Part shown: one piece after another, positions 22,505 to 34,699 of the stretch
Layout: the number at the start of each line of letters is the position of its first letter
How positions within the stretch are numbered: position 1 is the first letter of the stretch
NCBI GenBank assembly: GCA_009760855.2
Contig: WPIO01000100.1
Coordinates: forward strand, 22,501 to 86,500
Direction of reading: 5' to 3'
Length of the DNA stretch: 64,000 bases
Origin: Cristatella mucedo
Taxonomy: Eukaryota; Bryozoa; Phylactolaemata; Cristatellidae
Notes under the pieces: model-generated
The model's input: the letters and a program-made list of their open reading frames with translations, nothing else
Databases searched by the model: none
Told to the model about the DNA's origin: nothing
Translations under genes and position numbers: made by a program

Positions 22505-22870
22505 CTTCTGTTGACAGCTGTTGCTGATTGCTCTTCTTTCTCGCTTTAAGTATGATGCCCACTTCGTCTTGCTCCGCTGGTCCTAGACTGTGGAACTCGC
22601 TTCCGCGATTCTTACGAAACGACAGCTACTCTCCTGCTGCAGACTATGGCACATCCTTTCTAGTGGTCCTGAGCTGCTAATTACGTGCTGCTCACTTCCT
22701 CAGCTGCCCTGCAAAGCTTCTTACTTTCTCTTCGTTGTGTGAGGCGAAGTCTATTTACCGAAAGCCGCTTAGACTTTGAGTGCGCTATAGAAAACTCGCC
22801 GGCGTATTCACTGTGTCTTTGTGGCTTTGTGGAGTCGCAAACGGAGATAAATCGCATTGCATCTGTCAAA
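22505..22870 (+). mobile_element. LINE-B 3' end, plus strand
   Basis: GGTCCTAGACTGTGGAACTC (PRLWNS), the decayed RT-terminal region and the 3' UTR ending CTTTGTGGAGTCGCAAACGG. It is a second non-LTR family, distinct from the L2-like one. Confidence 0.7.
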
Positions 22871-22914
22871 AATTTAGAAAATTTCGTAAGGGAGTTTGGC
22901 ATTTGCAATTTTAC

Positions 22915-23290
22915 TCTTTAATCAAGTAAGGGCAGCACGTATACGTGCAATTTTATTGACAAAGTAGGAAGAAAACCCGTCATCAGCTAAACAATCAACA
23001 TTCGAGGAATAAGAACGCTCAGCCTTAGAAAGCAAATTACTCGCTATCTTTGAAACGTATAAATAAATGAAAGTTTGCAAGGGGAATGACTGGCTCAGAC
23101 TGCGCCTCACGAATGCGAAATTTACCCGAGGCATTCCAAGCTTCCGGGTAGACATCTGGATGTGGTCTTTAAATCTGGCTAGGGTCTTGTCAAGCCAAGA
23201 TTTGTTAAAACATCGTTCAAGCCTTCTCTCTTACACGGTGTATGTTTTTTTGAAGTGCTTTTTCACGTAGCAGTGTATTTCTTCGCTTCC
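22915..23290 (-). mobile_element. LINE ORF2 linker fragment, minus strand
   Basis: A 77-codon frame (23155-22922) contains CLADDGFSSYFVNKIARIRAAL, which matches the endonuclease-to-RT linker consensus LADxFxxFFVxKIxxIR of CR1/L2-type ORF2. It may belong to LINE-B. Confidence 0.55.
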
Positions 23291-23690
23291 TTTGCAAACG
23301 GAAGACTTTCGATGAGCACACTTTTCGAGCGCACTACCTCGTTTTCAGTTGACCGCATCCCTGCGGCTCTCGGAGCAATCGGCAGAGTCTAGGGTGCACT
23401 TCAAGGAGACCAGCACATCAAAAAGATTTCAGAAATGTCTCCGTAACAAATCTTTTCAGGTCAACTTGCCAGACAATTTTGTGATGGCTTGCTCATACGA
23501 AGGCACAGTAACTGCAGATGAGCTAGATTATAATAATGCATTTACATATAGTCCTCACAGACTTGAATTTCTCCAAAGTAGTAAGCAGGAAAAAAACGCT
23601 GCCATTGGGACAAACATTGCTTATGAGCACGAGGTACGAAATATGGCTTCCAATATAAGTTGATAAATAACTTTATACTAATGTCTTTTT
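23291..23690 (+). other. Unassigned stretch with a 104-codon frame
   Basis: The plus frame 23349-23663 has normal composition (VNLPDNFVMACSYEGTVTAD) but no motif I recognise and no splice context. It lies between LINE fragments, so it is probably mobile-element debris. Confidence 0.25.
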
Positions 23691-23915
23691 TCTCCGTTTG
23701 TGACTCAAAAAAGCCGCAAGAACTAAAAATGGCTGGCACGCTGAAAGGTTTTCCGGAGTGAATTCAAAATCTAAACAAATTTTGGTGAGCATGCGATAGC
23801 CAGCTGACTTCATCTCATGCAAATGGATAAAGTGAAAAGCATAACTCAGTTAGAAGAATAGTCAAAACGGTGAGTAGAACTAATTATCGACTCAGTACCG
23901 CTGTAAAGAATGTGC
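23690..23915 (-). mobile_element. LINE-B 3' end relic, minus strand
   Basis: CTCCGTTTGTGACTCAAAAA, GCGATAGCCAGCTGACTTCA and CGACTCAGTACCGCTG follow the reverse-complement order of LINE-B 3' ends. Degenerate. Confidence 0.5.
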
Positions 23916-23935
23916 TACAGCTGGCAGCATGAGAA

Positions 23936-24310
23936 AGATAATAATAATAATAATAATAATGCACTTGATAAAGAAGGAGAAAGGATAAAGCAGGAGAAAG
24001 CTTCGTTTCGAATGAATTGTTGAGTAGAGGACCTGCAGATCAAAAGCTTCTATCGTCAACATTCTTTAAGAGTTAGAATTTTAAAGCTAGTTTCTCATCC
24101 ATCGATAATCTGAGGGCATGAGAGGGCTGAAACTGGTGGGACAGTTACCTAGAAACGATAATAATAATAATACGCTTAATATAGCGTTCTCGGAGAGCTA
24201 AATCTCTTTGTAGGCACTTTAAATTTGCTGCAAAGAAAGCACGATCTAGTGGCAGCATGCTCAATGACAGCAAGCATCTCTCCGCATCAACATTTAGCCG
24301 GCGGCTGCGG
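23936..24310 (-). mobile_element. Two L2-like LINE 3' stubs
   Basis: (AAT)n with GCACTTGATAAAG at 23938-23973, and a second tail, hairpin and short UTR at 24160-24290. Both are very short 5'-truncated insertions or deletion remnants. Confidence 0.6.
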
Positions 24311-24454
24311 TTCTTGGTCTCCGTGACCTAACGGAGACGATGAAACACAGCCGGGGCTTCTTCCAGTGACCTGTGGAGATTTTCAATGAAGTACGGCGAC
24401 TTCAGACAGCGCCTTCATACTCTGTGTAAGAATAGTGCTAGAGTAAAGCGAGAA

Positions 24455-24456
24455 TT

Positions 24457-24510
<54 letters not shown>

Positions 24511-24545
24511 GGGAGATAGAGAGAGAGAGAGGGAGAGAGAGAGAA
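24455..24545. repeat. (GA)n microsatellite
   Basis: Pure GA followed by GGGAGA variants. Confidence 0.95.
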
Positions 24546-25719
24546 GTTTTTTCGTCCGTCGGCATAAGTTCTAGTCCGTCTTTAGCTAAGTCTCTGCAGC
24601 TTTGAGACACGTCGGCTACTTCTCGGCGCGGAGAAGCTTCGCGGTGGACGGCGAAAGCTAATGAATCGCTGTAGCTGCCTCGGAGCAATACGTCAAGATA
24701 GCTAGCCTGTTATTTCCGAGTAAAGACGACGCGCGTTTACCGACATTTCACGCGAAGCACTTAGCCCCTTGGGGTCGGCCAAGGCTCGGCCTCCTCGTGC
24801 ACAGGCGATCGGAGGAATCGCTGTCACGAGCAATAATGAAGCTCGAGCTTGGCAGCGAAGCCAGAGGGCATCTCGGGCCGGGAAAGAGGAGAACGGAGAC
24901 GTTCCTGGGATATTGAGTGCCCGGGGACGATCTACGCAGCTAGCGCCCGCCCGCCCTCCAGCAGTATTAGGAGCCTATTTTTAGCGGCGCCGCCCCGCCC
25001 CCCCCCCCCCTGCGATCCAGCACCAGGGAACACGTGTGCACCCTGGCCCCCTTCGGTACGCCGTTGGAGAGGAATGTTATCTGTTTCTTACCGTTTGTCG
25101 CTTGAGTAAGCTTCAATATTATCACATGTGACTCGGTTTGAAATCTCCAACTTCCCTCTGCGAAGATTCCGTTGAGGACGTGTAAGACTGAGTAGAAGAT
25201 CTAAAAGCTAATTGGACCACAGATGCAGCTACTACGCTCCGAGAAGAAGAGTTCGCTTGTAGAGTGGGCGTGAAGGGAGGGAGGGAGAAAAGGGAGGAAG
25301 GAGGGAGCTCCATATGCGGGCTCCTTGTGCTTGCCCGCTAGAGAGCCAAGATTTGTCTCGTTGATCTCGCAGCTTTAACCTTTATCTCCGGTGCAGATTG
25401 CACACATCTTCTTACTGCCCCGTTTCATGAGACTGGTGATGTAATTGGATCATTCGTACTGTGTGCCGACCTTTTGGCTCAGTACCCAATTCGGTTAAGG
25501 GCAGTTTCCAAATCCATTTTGAGTGCTTACTGAATAGCACTAATGAGTATAACACAACAGTACTTTGAAGGCGCATTGAGGTTACATTGCCTTCTGCCAG
25601 TATGAAAGAGGCTCACAATTTTTTCAGCAATTGCCATTGGTCGAGTTCCCAGAAGTTTGACCATTTGTCTTCTTCGGTGAAAGAGCTTGTATGGCTTTCG
25701 GTTGATCGACAAATACAGA
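24546..25719. other. No gene recognised
   Basis: Moderately GC-rich 24.6-25.1 kb with a C-run near 25001, then unassigned sequence. Confidence 0.4.
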
Positions 25720-26145
25720 GCGAGTTCTTACGCTGACCCACAAGGCCAGCCCTGGCTTGGCTCCTTCCTACCTAGCTGAACTGCTGCATCAGTTTCAGAC
25801 TCTTCGTGCCCTTAGGTCCTGTATGGACAATAAATTAGCTATTCCATTCCTCCGCTTAAAGACAGTTGGCGACAGGAGCTTTAGCTCTGCAAGTCCCGAC
25901 TGCGCCACATCCTGTCTAGCCGTCCTGAGCAGCTAAGTCCATGCTACTCACTACTTCAACTGCTCTCCTGACTCAGCTATGCTTCTCACTTTCTCTCTGC
26001 TGCGTAAGATGAAGTCTGTTGGCTACCGAATTCGTACCGAAAGCATCTTCGGCTTTGACTGCGCTATACAAAACTCTCCTTCGTAACGCCCACATAGTCT
26101 TTACTGCTTTGTGGAGTTACAGACGGAGAAGCATTACATTACATT
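25720..26145 (+). mobile_element. LINE-B 3' end, plus strand
   Basis: THKASPGLAPSYLAELLHQ-type coding (CGCTGACCCACAAGGCCAGC), CMDNKLAIPFL, GDRSFSS, then the 3' UTR ending GTGGAGTTACAGACGGAGA near 26130 with a short simple ATTAC tail. Confidence 0.75.
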
Positions 26146-26174
26146 GCCATCGTGGAGACATGTCAGCCTAGACG

Positions 26175-26345
26175 AGGCGTAATTCTCCTTGCTGTAGGTA
26201 AGGCGATCGCTTTACAAGGCCTCGGTCCCGAGGTCGTAGGTTTGAGTCATGTGGCTCGCGATCCTTTATTACCACTGCAGATGGTGGCGATAGCCTTGAA
26301 GGTTCTTCTGCCGCTATAAAAAGAGAGGCTGCTAAATCAGTCGGC
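26175..26345 (+). mobile_element. SINE-A
   Basis: GTAGGTAAGGCGATCGC, then a degenerate B box GGTTTGAGTCATG, the body GGTGGCGATAGCC and the end GGCTGCTAAATCAGTCGG. It follows a LINE-B 3' end. Confidence 0.8.
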
Positions 26346-27142
26346 ATTCTTTTCATAACTTATTTTTCTATCGATTTGCCTGCAGTCTGAACTCCATTTC
26401 TTTAATGGACATCAAAGGAGACTCATAAACAGCCGAGTTACGAGAAAACTAAATTTTTTTGAGGAGTTGTAACAGAATATGCCAGGAACGAGCAACGGAG
26501 TTGACTCGAGTACTTTCTGCTTGCTTGACAACCTTGAGCTTTGGCTGATAATCGTGCTCGCTAGTATACGGTGCGTCCTCGAGCTTCGTCTCTTCGAGAT
26601 CTATACGGTTTTTCAGCAAATTTTTGAATGTAATAAGAACGCTTTCGTGCAAGAGTAAACTCGAGGTCATAGGTTTCCATAAATTAGTTCGAACTTAAGT
26701 GGCCACTGATAAGTACTGCTACTCCATCGGCGGGCTGCCTCTGAAGCTAACGGCCTTTCTATCTTGCCAAACATCTATTCGCCTACTCCAACTCCAGCAA
26801 CTTTCGCTCTCTCAACTGCCGCCAGCAGCCAGCACTCGTGCGCCTCCTCTAGACGGACGCGTAATTGGCCTAATTAGCGATCCCCTGCCGACTGCAAGAA
26901 GGTCACCTTTGCTCGCAGATGAACTGGGATGGCGGGCTGAGCTAAGTGGTCGCGGCGAAATCTGTTTACCTGTTCCCGAGCTGCATCTAAGCTTGGTGCA
27001 CAAGCTGGCCTGACGCCCCAATGAAGATGCCGGCTCCTCGGCTGCTGGCCATGCTGATCGGCGACCCGTTCGGTCCGGTGCGCTTGGCTAAAGTTAGTAC
27101 TGCAACCGCTGCACGGACGCCTGCCAGTCTACCCGTGTGCGA
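26346..27142. other. No feature recognised
   Basis: Short opposing frames around 26700-27010; nothing diagnostic. Confidence 0.4.
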
Positions 27143-28168
27143 GTAATAATAATAATAATAATAATAATTCACTTGATAAAGCGCCCTCAGAGAACTCAAT
27201 CTCTCTCTAGGCGCTTTAGATTTGCTGTAAAGTGAAATGCCATTGAATGGTAAGCAAAATCATGCTTGAAAAACAAACGAGATGAATAATATGGTTAGGG
27301 GTGACATGCACAGGGTCAGCATGCAAATGTGGTTAGTGGCAGCATGCACAGTGTCAGCACGCATAAGCACATCAAAGACGAATCACAGGGACCCAATAAA
27401 TGCTGTCCTAAATAGGTGTGTTTTTAGGTTCCTTTTAAATGTGGTCAGGTCAGGGGATGTTCTGATGCAGGTCGGTAGGGAGTTCCAGGCTTTGGGAGCA
27501 TATGAACTAAATGCACGGTCTCCAAAGGATTTAAGGTTTGTATGAGGTATTTCTAGACTGTTGGATTCCGAAAAGCGGGTGGTACGATGCTTGGCCTGAT
27601 GGGGTAGTATATCTGACAGATAGGCTGGAGCCATAGAATGAAGGAACCTAAAAGTGAGCGACAAAACCTTGAAGTCAATCCGTTGCCTCACTGGTAGCCA
27701 GTGCAGGTCAGCGAGAAGTGGAGTAATGTGGCAACTGCGACGCTCACGACAGACAAGCCTAGCTGCAGAGTTTTGCACCAGCTGCAATCGCCTGATCGCA
27801 CATGCTGGTAGGCCAGTAAGCAGTGAGTTGCAGAAGTCGAGACGGGATGTCACGAATGCATGGACCAACTTGGACGTGGTATCTTTATCTAAACAAGCCC
27901 GAATTTTAGCTATGTTATGAAGCTGAAAATAGGCAGATTTGACTGTGGAGCTGATATGGTCGTCTAACGAGAGGTCGCTTTTGAATATGACACCTAGATT
28001 TCGAGCTGATTCAACTGGAGATATGCTGGCAGAGCCAATTTTGAGGGTCAGCCTTTCCAATCTCTGGATCACACTGGGTTTGCCCATAACTAGTAAGTTA
28101 GTTTTATCATCGTTAAGTTTTAGAAAATTTTCTGCCATCCATGTGCGGATGTCATCAATGCATGCAGC
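27143..28168 (-). mobile_element. L2-like LINE, 3' half of the outer copy (interrupted by a nested copy)
   Basis: A 251-codon minus-strand frame (28138-27383) from [14 protein letters not shown] to the C-terminal [15 protein letters not shown] block, then the 3' UTR, hairpin and (ATT)n tail at 27143-27170. It stops abruptly at 28168 in ...GCATGCAGCT, next to the tail of another copy; the sequence that should come next resumes at about 29072. Confidence 0.92.
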
Positions 28169-29071
28169 TATAATAATAATAATAATAATAATATTGCACT
28201 TGATAAAGCGCCCTCAGAGAACTTAATCTCTTTCTAGGCGCTTTACATTTGCTGCAAAGTGATACGCAATAGAATAGTAAGTAAAATCATGCTTGAAAAA
28301 CAAACAAAATGAATAATATGGTTAGGGGTTACATGCACTGGGTCAGCATGCAAATGTGGTTAGTGGCAGCATGAACAGTGTCAGCACGCATAAGCACATC
28401 GAGGACGAATCACAAGGACCCACTAAATGCTGTCCTAAATAGGTATGTTTTTAAGTTTCTTTTAAATGTGGTCAGGTCAGGGGATGTTCTGATGCAGGTC
28501 GGGAGGGAGTTCCAGGCTGTGGGAGCATACGAGCTAAATGCACGGTCTCCAAAGGATTTAAGGTTTGTACGAGGTATTTCTAGACTGTTGGATTCCGAAA
28601 AGCGATAGGTACGATGCTTTGCCTGATGGGGTAGTGTATCTGAAAGATAGGCTGGAGCCATAGAATGAAGGAACCTAAAAGTGAGCGACAAAACCTTGAA
28701 GTCAATCCGTTGCTTGACTGGTAACCAGTGCAGGTCGGGAGAAGTGGAGTAATGTGGCAACTGCGACGCTCACGACAGACAAGCCTAGCTGCAGAGTTTT
28801 GCACCAGCTGCAATCGCCTGATCGCACATGCTGGTAGGCCAGTAAGCAGTGAGTTGCAGAAGTCGAGACGAGATGTCACGAATGCATGGACCAACTTGGA
28901 CGTGGTATCCTTATCTAAACAAGCCCGAATTTTAGCAATGTTATGAAGCTGAAAATAGGCTGATTTGACTGTGGAGCTGATGTGGTCGTCTAACGAGAGG
29001 TCGCTTTGGAATATGACACCTAGATTTCGAGCTGATGCAACTGGAGATATGCTGGCAGAGCCAATTTTGAG
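28169..29071 (-). mobile_element. Younger L2-like LINE fragment nested inside another copy
   Basis: It begins (minus-strand 3' end) with an (AAT)n tail at 28170-28192 and reaches a 5' truncation at about 29071. Its C-terminal domain is split by a frameshift around 28600-28740 (two overlapping frames, 28894-28580 and 28760-28410). Short CAGCT copies flank it, consistent with a small target-site duplication. Confidence 0.85.
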
Positions 29072-29592
29072 CCAGCTAGTGAGTTTAGAGAATTTGAGGT
29101 GCTCGAAGGCTGGGAGGGATCAAAGCAAAGGTACAACTGAGTGTCATCCGCATAGAAGTGAAAGCCTAGATTGTGCTTGGCAATCACATCAGCAAGAGGC
29201 AGAGAATAAACCGTGAAAAGAACCGGACCTAGCACTGAGCCCTGAGGTATTCCATATTTCAGAGGTACTTCAGATGATCTTTGTCCATTCACGTCAATAC
29301 TCTGGAGTCTCCCACTGAGATAGGACCTGAACCACTGCAGAGCAGTGCCAGTGATGCCCAGGCGAGATGAGAGGCGCTCTAGAAGAACTTTGTGATCGAT
29401 GGTATCAAAAGCTGCCGAAAGATCAAGCAAAAGAAGCAGAGACACTCTACCCATGTCTGCATTGCTAAGTAGGTCGTTGTATACCCGAAGCAATGCTGAC
29501 TCTGTCGAGTGATTAGCTCTAAAGCCAGACTGGAACTTACTAGCAAGGTGTGAGGTTTCGATATACGAGTTCAGCTGGTCCGCCACGACCCG
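29072..29592 (-). mobile_element. L2-like LINE, RT half of the outer copy
   Basis: An open frame (29586 to about 29072) covers RT blocks from [17 protein letters not shown] through the intact catalytic box FYADDTQLY to SNSLNSLA, where it should join the 28138 frame. This copy keeps YADD, unlike the copies at 48.6 and 59.1 kb. Its 5' end is truncated at the switch to a plus-strand relic at 29593. Confidence 0.92.
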
Positions 29593-29835
29593 AGTACTCA
29601 GCTAGGCTTGTCTGCTGTGAATGTTGCAACTGCCACATTAGGCACAAGCGCGCTGCTTCTCGCTGGTCAACAATTGCTCTCCATCATGCAGCGTGTCCAC
29701 TTCAAGGTTCTGTCCCTCACTTGAGTCCCTTCATTCGCTTACTCTGTCCTTCCTCTGTACTGGAAATACTTGCAGATCCTACCACCTTCTCTTTTTACTC
29801 GAGTCATTTAGCCGTACCTCTGGCCTCCTGAGAGT
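29593..29835 (+). mobile_element. Old L2-like LINE relic, plus strand
   Basis: Recognisable only from the C-terminal region (CTAGGCTTGTCTGCTGTGAA, then a degenerate HWLPV-type region). It sits back to back with the minus-strand copy that ends at 29592. Confidence 0.6.
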
Positions 29836-29844
29836 TACGCAGTA

Positions 29845-30616
29845 GTAATAATAATACTAATATCAATAATACATTTGTATAGCGCAGCAGATAACTTAAT
29901 TTCTTTCTAGGCACTATACAGATGATTTCTGACTTTACTGCCTTAAAAACAGCATGACCAAATGATTAGCGGTAACATTCGCAAAGTCATCATGAATAAC
30001 ATTTCAGGATGTCACATGCATAGGGTCAACATGTAGATGTGGTTTGTAGCAGCGGGAAGTGTGTCAGCACGCATAATCACACAACGGACGAATCACAAGG
30101 ACTCACTAAATGCTGGAATAAATAGATGGGTTTTTAGTTTCTTTTTAAACATGGTCAAGTCGGGAGACGTCGTGAAGTCAGTCTGGATTGACTTCTAGGC
30201 TTTGGAAGCATATGAACTAAAGGTACGAGATGGCACACTAGGTAAGGCGGTTGCTTTCACGACCTCGGTCCCGAGGTCGTGGGTTCGATTCCTGCAGTGG
30301 GCGATTCTATATCGCCACTGCAAGCGGTGGTGATAGCCGTAAAGGCTCTTCTGTCGCTATACAAAAAGAGGCTGTTTAATCAGCTAGGAATTAAGTAATT
30401 AATTAAAGGTTTTGAGGTTCGTACAAAGTATAGCTAAGCGATTTGAGTCAGAACAACGGGCGGTACGCTGCTTGGCCTAGTTGGAAGTAGTTCTGATAGG
30501 TAGGCTCGAGCCAGAGAATGAAGGAATCTAAAAGTAAGTCACAGAACCTTCAAGTCGATACGCTGCGTAATTGGGAGCCGGTGCAAGCCAGCGAGAAGTA
30601 GTGTGGTGTGACAACC
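29845..30616 (-). mobile_element. Old L2-like LINE relic split by SINE-A
   Basis: Minus-strand homology from a 3' tail near 29845 through the 3' UTR and terminal domain to about 30616, with SINE-A at 30228-30390 inserted in the middle. AA(C/T)TAAAGGT occurs on both sides of the SINE and may be its target-site duplication. Confidence 0.75.
30228..30390 (+). mobile_element. SINE-A inserted in an L2-like relic
   Basis: ATGGCACACTAGGTAAGG, the B box GGTTCGATTCC and the end TGTTTAATCAGCTAGG. It splits the LINE relic at 29845-30616, so it is younger than that relic. Confidence 0.92.
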
Positions 30617-31085
30617 TCTTACGCTGACCCATAAGGCCCGCCACGGCTTGGCTGCTCCATGCCTAGTCGAACTGCTGCTGTACCAGTATCAGCCTCCCCG
30701 TGCCCTCAGGTCATGTATGGACAATAAATTGGCTGACCCATTCCTCAACTTTAAGACAAATGGTGACAGGAGCTTTAGCTCTGCAGGTCCTAGACTATGG
30801 AACTCGCTCCTACGATTCTTAAGCAATGACAACTACTCTCCAGCTGCCGACTATGGCTCATCCTATCCAATGGTCCTGAGATGCTACTTCCATGCTACTC
30901 ATAACCTCAACTGCTCCCCTGACTCTGCTGTGCATCCCACTTTCTCTTTGTTGCATCAAACGAAGTCTGTCGGGTACCGAATGCGCACCGAAGCCGCTTA
31001 GGCTGTGAGTGTGCTATACAAAACTCTCCTGCCAAAAACCCACATAGTCTTTGTGGCTTCGTGGAGTTACAGACGGAGATACAAC
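30617..31085 (+). mobile_element. LINE-B 3' end, plus strand (best copy)
   Basis: A 117-codon frame (30648-31001) reads LLYQYQPPRALRSCMDNK and GDRSFSSAGPRLWNSLLRF, the C-terminal domain of a CR1-like RT. The 3' UTR includes TGTGGCTTCGTGGAGTTACA and ends near 31085. Confidence 0.78.
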
Positions 31086-31423
31086 TACGACGTTAGTGAC
31101 AGGAGAGATTAGCTGCAGAGTATTCCATAATGCAACAATGGAACTCGAGCTCTCTGTCCTGGCGCTATGCACAGTTGCCAGAGCTCTTTCGAAAATAGGT
31201 ATTAGCGTTCTATGGGCAGGTCAGCTACTCATAATCTCCAACCACCTTAACGTATAATGCCTACAAACAGCTCACAGAGAGCGTCCTCAGCTGGCGATGA
31301 CAGACTTGTGATCGGTTTCTTAGCGACCTGTAATCTTAGTCTCAGTTGACACGCGTTCGCGTAGAACCAAATTCCCAATATAACATATCTCAAATCATTT
31401 GGAGATCTTGCCTTCGCTTCGGC

Positions 31424-31791
<368 letters not shown>

Positions 31792-32065
31792 GCGTGCTCA
31801 CAAAGAATGGAACTCACTACCCACTGATGTCACGACTTCTCCTGATTTGACGACATTTAAAAAGTAGACAAGAGGGCACTTGTTCCTCTCAATATTCGCT
31901 GGGTCCTTGTTAGTTTTTCTATATGGACTTGTGCATGCTGACACTGCGCAGGCAATGATTGACAAAGTTTACATGCTTTCTTTACAGCCTATATAGAGTG
32001 CTTAGAAAAAGACTGAGTTATCTATGGGCGCTATACAAATGTATTATCATTATTATTATTATTGT
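31792..32065 (+). mobile_element. L2-like LINE 3' end, plus strand
   Basis: GGAACTCACTACCCACTGAT and CTGATTTGACGACATTTAAA match the WNSLPT and DLTTFK blocks. The 3' UTR and the hairpin/tail GGGCGCTATACAAATG with (ATT)n end near 32065. It abuts the (TA)n tail of a SINE-B. Confidence 0.7.
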
Positions 32066-32089
32066 TACTATTATCCCGTGGCGTTGGTC

Positions 32090-32525
32090 CAAATCCAACG
32101 CTCCAGCCTACCTATCACGACTACTCCCGCAACCAGTCTAGACGTAGTACCGAGCGCTCTCCTGACTCCAATCGTATCAAGCCGTGCCTCAAATCGATCT
32201 CGAATTCTTTGGATACCATGGCTTTAGTGCGTGCGCTCCCAAAGCCTGGAACTCACTGTCGACCGGCGTAACGTGACATTCGCCGACTTGACCACTTTCA
32301 AAAAGAGAAGCCAAACACCACAGGCTGCCTACTGAAGTTGCTCCGTTCATGTGAAAATAGCCCTTTTTATGCATACGTATGTTGAAATTGTGCATTTTCT
32401 TTTAATAATAATAATATTGCACTTTTACTAGCTAACCCTTGACACAATTCTTTTGCAGTGCATGTAAACTGCCTAGAATGATACATAGTTCTCATCGGGC
32501 GCTGTAAAAATGTGGTACTGCAAGC
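32090..32525 (+). mobile_element. Old L2-like LINE relic, plus strand
   Basis: CCAGCCTACCTATCACGACT, AAAGCCTGGAACTCACTG and GACTTGACCACTTTCAAAAA match the C-terminal domain. A degenerate hairpin and tail (GCCTAGAATGATACATAG, CGGGCGCTGTAAAAATG) end near 32520. Confidence 0.65.
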
Positions 32526-32579
32526 GTTATTTCTATTATTACTATTGCCATTGTCGGCGCACCTGTAGGCGCATGAATC

Positions 32580-32668
32580 GCTGGCTAGCGCTTCAAGCTT
32601 CCTGCAGCGCTAGCCAGCATAAGCTCTACACACTTAGTTTCCTGCAGCGCTAGCCAGCTGCAGGAAGC
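32580..32668. repeat. Cluster of direct and inverted repeats
   Basis: GCTGGCTAGCGCT at 32580-32592 pairs with AGCGCTAGCCAGC at 32606-32618, which is repeated in TTCCTGCAGCGCTAGCCAGC near 32639-32658; CTGCAGGAAG then inverts the start of that unit. Confidence 0.9.
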
Positions 32669-32744
32669 ATCCGCCTCAGAGTCTGCTAATACAAACACCG
32701 TGCTATGACGTGAGCTGCGTGAGCTGTGTGAGTGGCACAGGAAC

Positions 32745-32900
32745 TTGCCTGGGCCGCGATAGCCCAAAAGGTCAGGTCTCCCTCTTCAAGTTCAAGGTCG
32801 CGGCTGCGACTCGCGCAGTGGGCCACCTGCAAGCCATGACGGCGATAGCCATTAAGGCTCTTCTGCCGCTGCACAACTGAGCTTGTTAAGTAAGCCAATG
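32745..32900 (+). mobile_element. SINE-A-like relic
   Basis: GGCGATAGCCATTAAGGCTC and TTCTGCCGCTGCACAACTGA match the SINE-A body. The tRNA part is diverged. Confidence 0.5.
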
Positions 32901-33614
32901 TGTTTTATTATTTGTATACAGCTCAACAGCTAAAGCTAAAGTGCGTACATAGCAGAAGGAAGCGGTCCACTGTCGTCCTATTCAGCTCTGAAGGTGTGAA
33001 GGAATTCGGGCGGAGTTCGGCACCAGTTTTGGCCACTCTCCACTTACGTTCGGGCAATTGTAAATTCTTTTAGGGCGGCCTTGGCTTAAAGCTCGGTGTT
33101 GCGAGCCGCGCACCACCGCGCGAGGAACTGTCGAGTGACTTACGTTCCGCTACCGAGAGTACATTAGTGGGCAGCAGCCGTAGCGGCAGCAGCAAAACTC
33201 TGCAGTTTAGCGGACCCCTCGCGCTGGGCGCAAATTGACGGTAGAGTCTTTCAGCCAGCAGGGGTGCGCGCGTAGTGTCACGCCGCTGTGAAGCGGCGGC
33301 GCGTGCAAAACCGATTACGACTGATAATTTACTGGTCTGCATGATATTGGCTTTCTGCTATTTGTTATTATTTTCCAAATATAAATCACAAATGATGATT
33401 CGTGGTGTATTTCTGTTTGCTTTAGCACATTTGGTTTGATAGATTTTTTATCAAAGAACGGATGCACTTTAACATTACACATTATATAATGATATTGGCT
33501 TTCATTAGGTTTACTTTGTTACGGTCACTTAATGACATAAATGTTATTTTTTAGAACAATTAGCCATTTTGTTTGTTGATATAGTTGTTTAAATCAGCGA
33601 GTGTTTGTGATTTA
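32901..33614. other. No feature recognised
   Basis: A small GC-rich patch (33060-33310) followed by AT-rich sequence. Confidence 0.4.
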
Positions 33615-34165
33615 CGTTGCCTGCACTGGCTCCCAGTCAAGCAACGGATCGACTTCAAGGTTTTGTCGCTCACTTTTAGGTGACTTCATTCTTTGGCTTC
33701 AGCCTATCTCTTAGGTCTACTCCCCAACCAGGCCAAGCATCGTACCACCCACTTTTCGGAATCCAACAGTTTACCAATACCTCGTACAAACCTCAAATCC
33801 TTTGGAGACCGTGCATTTAGTTCGCATGCTCCCAAAGCCTGGAACTCACTCCCGACTTGCCTCAGAACATCCCCTGACTTGACCACATTTAAAAAGAACT
33901 TAAAAACATACATATTTAGGACAGCATTTAGTGAGACCGTGTGGTTCGTCCTTCATGTGCTTATGCGTGCTGACACTGTGCATGCTGTCACTAACCACAC
34001 TTGCATGCTGACCCTGTGCTTGTCACCCCTAACCATGCTATTCATGTTGTTCATCAAACATGATATTACCCAGCATTCAATCGCGTTTCCCTTTGCAGCA
34101 AATGCAAAGCGCCTAGAAAGAGATTGAGTTCTCTGAGGGCGCTTTATATAGTGAATCATTGTTAT
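33615..34165 (+). mobile_element. L2-like LINE 3' end
   Basis: The block [15 protein letters not shown] leads into a 144-codon frame (33693-34127) with [20 protein letters not shown] and [19 protein letters not shown]. The 3' UTR, the hairpin AAGCGCCTAGAAAGAGATTG and its partner GGGCGCTTT end near 34150. Confidence 0.88.
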
Positions 34166-34699
34166 TGTGATTGCCAAGAGAGTGTAGGAATTCTTCGAAT
34201 ATATTCTGCTATATATATCAGTGGGAGGTTCGTGACAAAAGAGCCGCGGCTACCGATTACTACATCATATCAAGCTACAGTGCTATTACGCCTTCTACGG
34301 ACGCAAGCTGGGAGATCAGGGTAAGACTTGGGCGCCGCATATGGTGTGCAAACCCATTGCAGATAAGTTGAGACAGTGGTATATAAAGGTTAGTGCAAAT
34401 TCACGCCATTTGGAGTACCGATGATTTGGAGAGAACAAACTGACCGTGTTTTGGATTGTTATTTCTGTTTTATTAAGCGTGTAGAGCTTAACAAAACAAA
34501 GCATAAACTTAAATAGCTAAATCTACCGTCAGCGGTGCGACTTGTACAGCACAGTGATGAGGTGGGAGTTTCTATTCTATTTGTTACACTTGCTGAAATA
34601 TTGACTTACAGGGATTTGAGTTTAACTGAAGGTGGCGTGATCAAAACTACGTTTTTTATGCTTCAACTCCTAAACTAATTTCATAATGTGATCTTGATG
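34166..34699. other. No feature recognised
   Basis: AT-rich unassigned sequence between a LINE end and a decayed ORF fragment. Confidence 0.4.
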
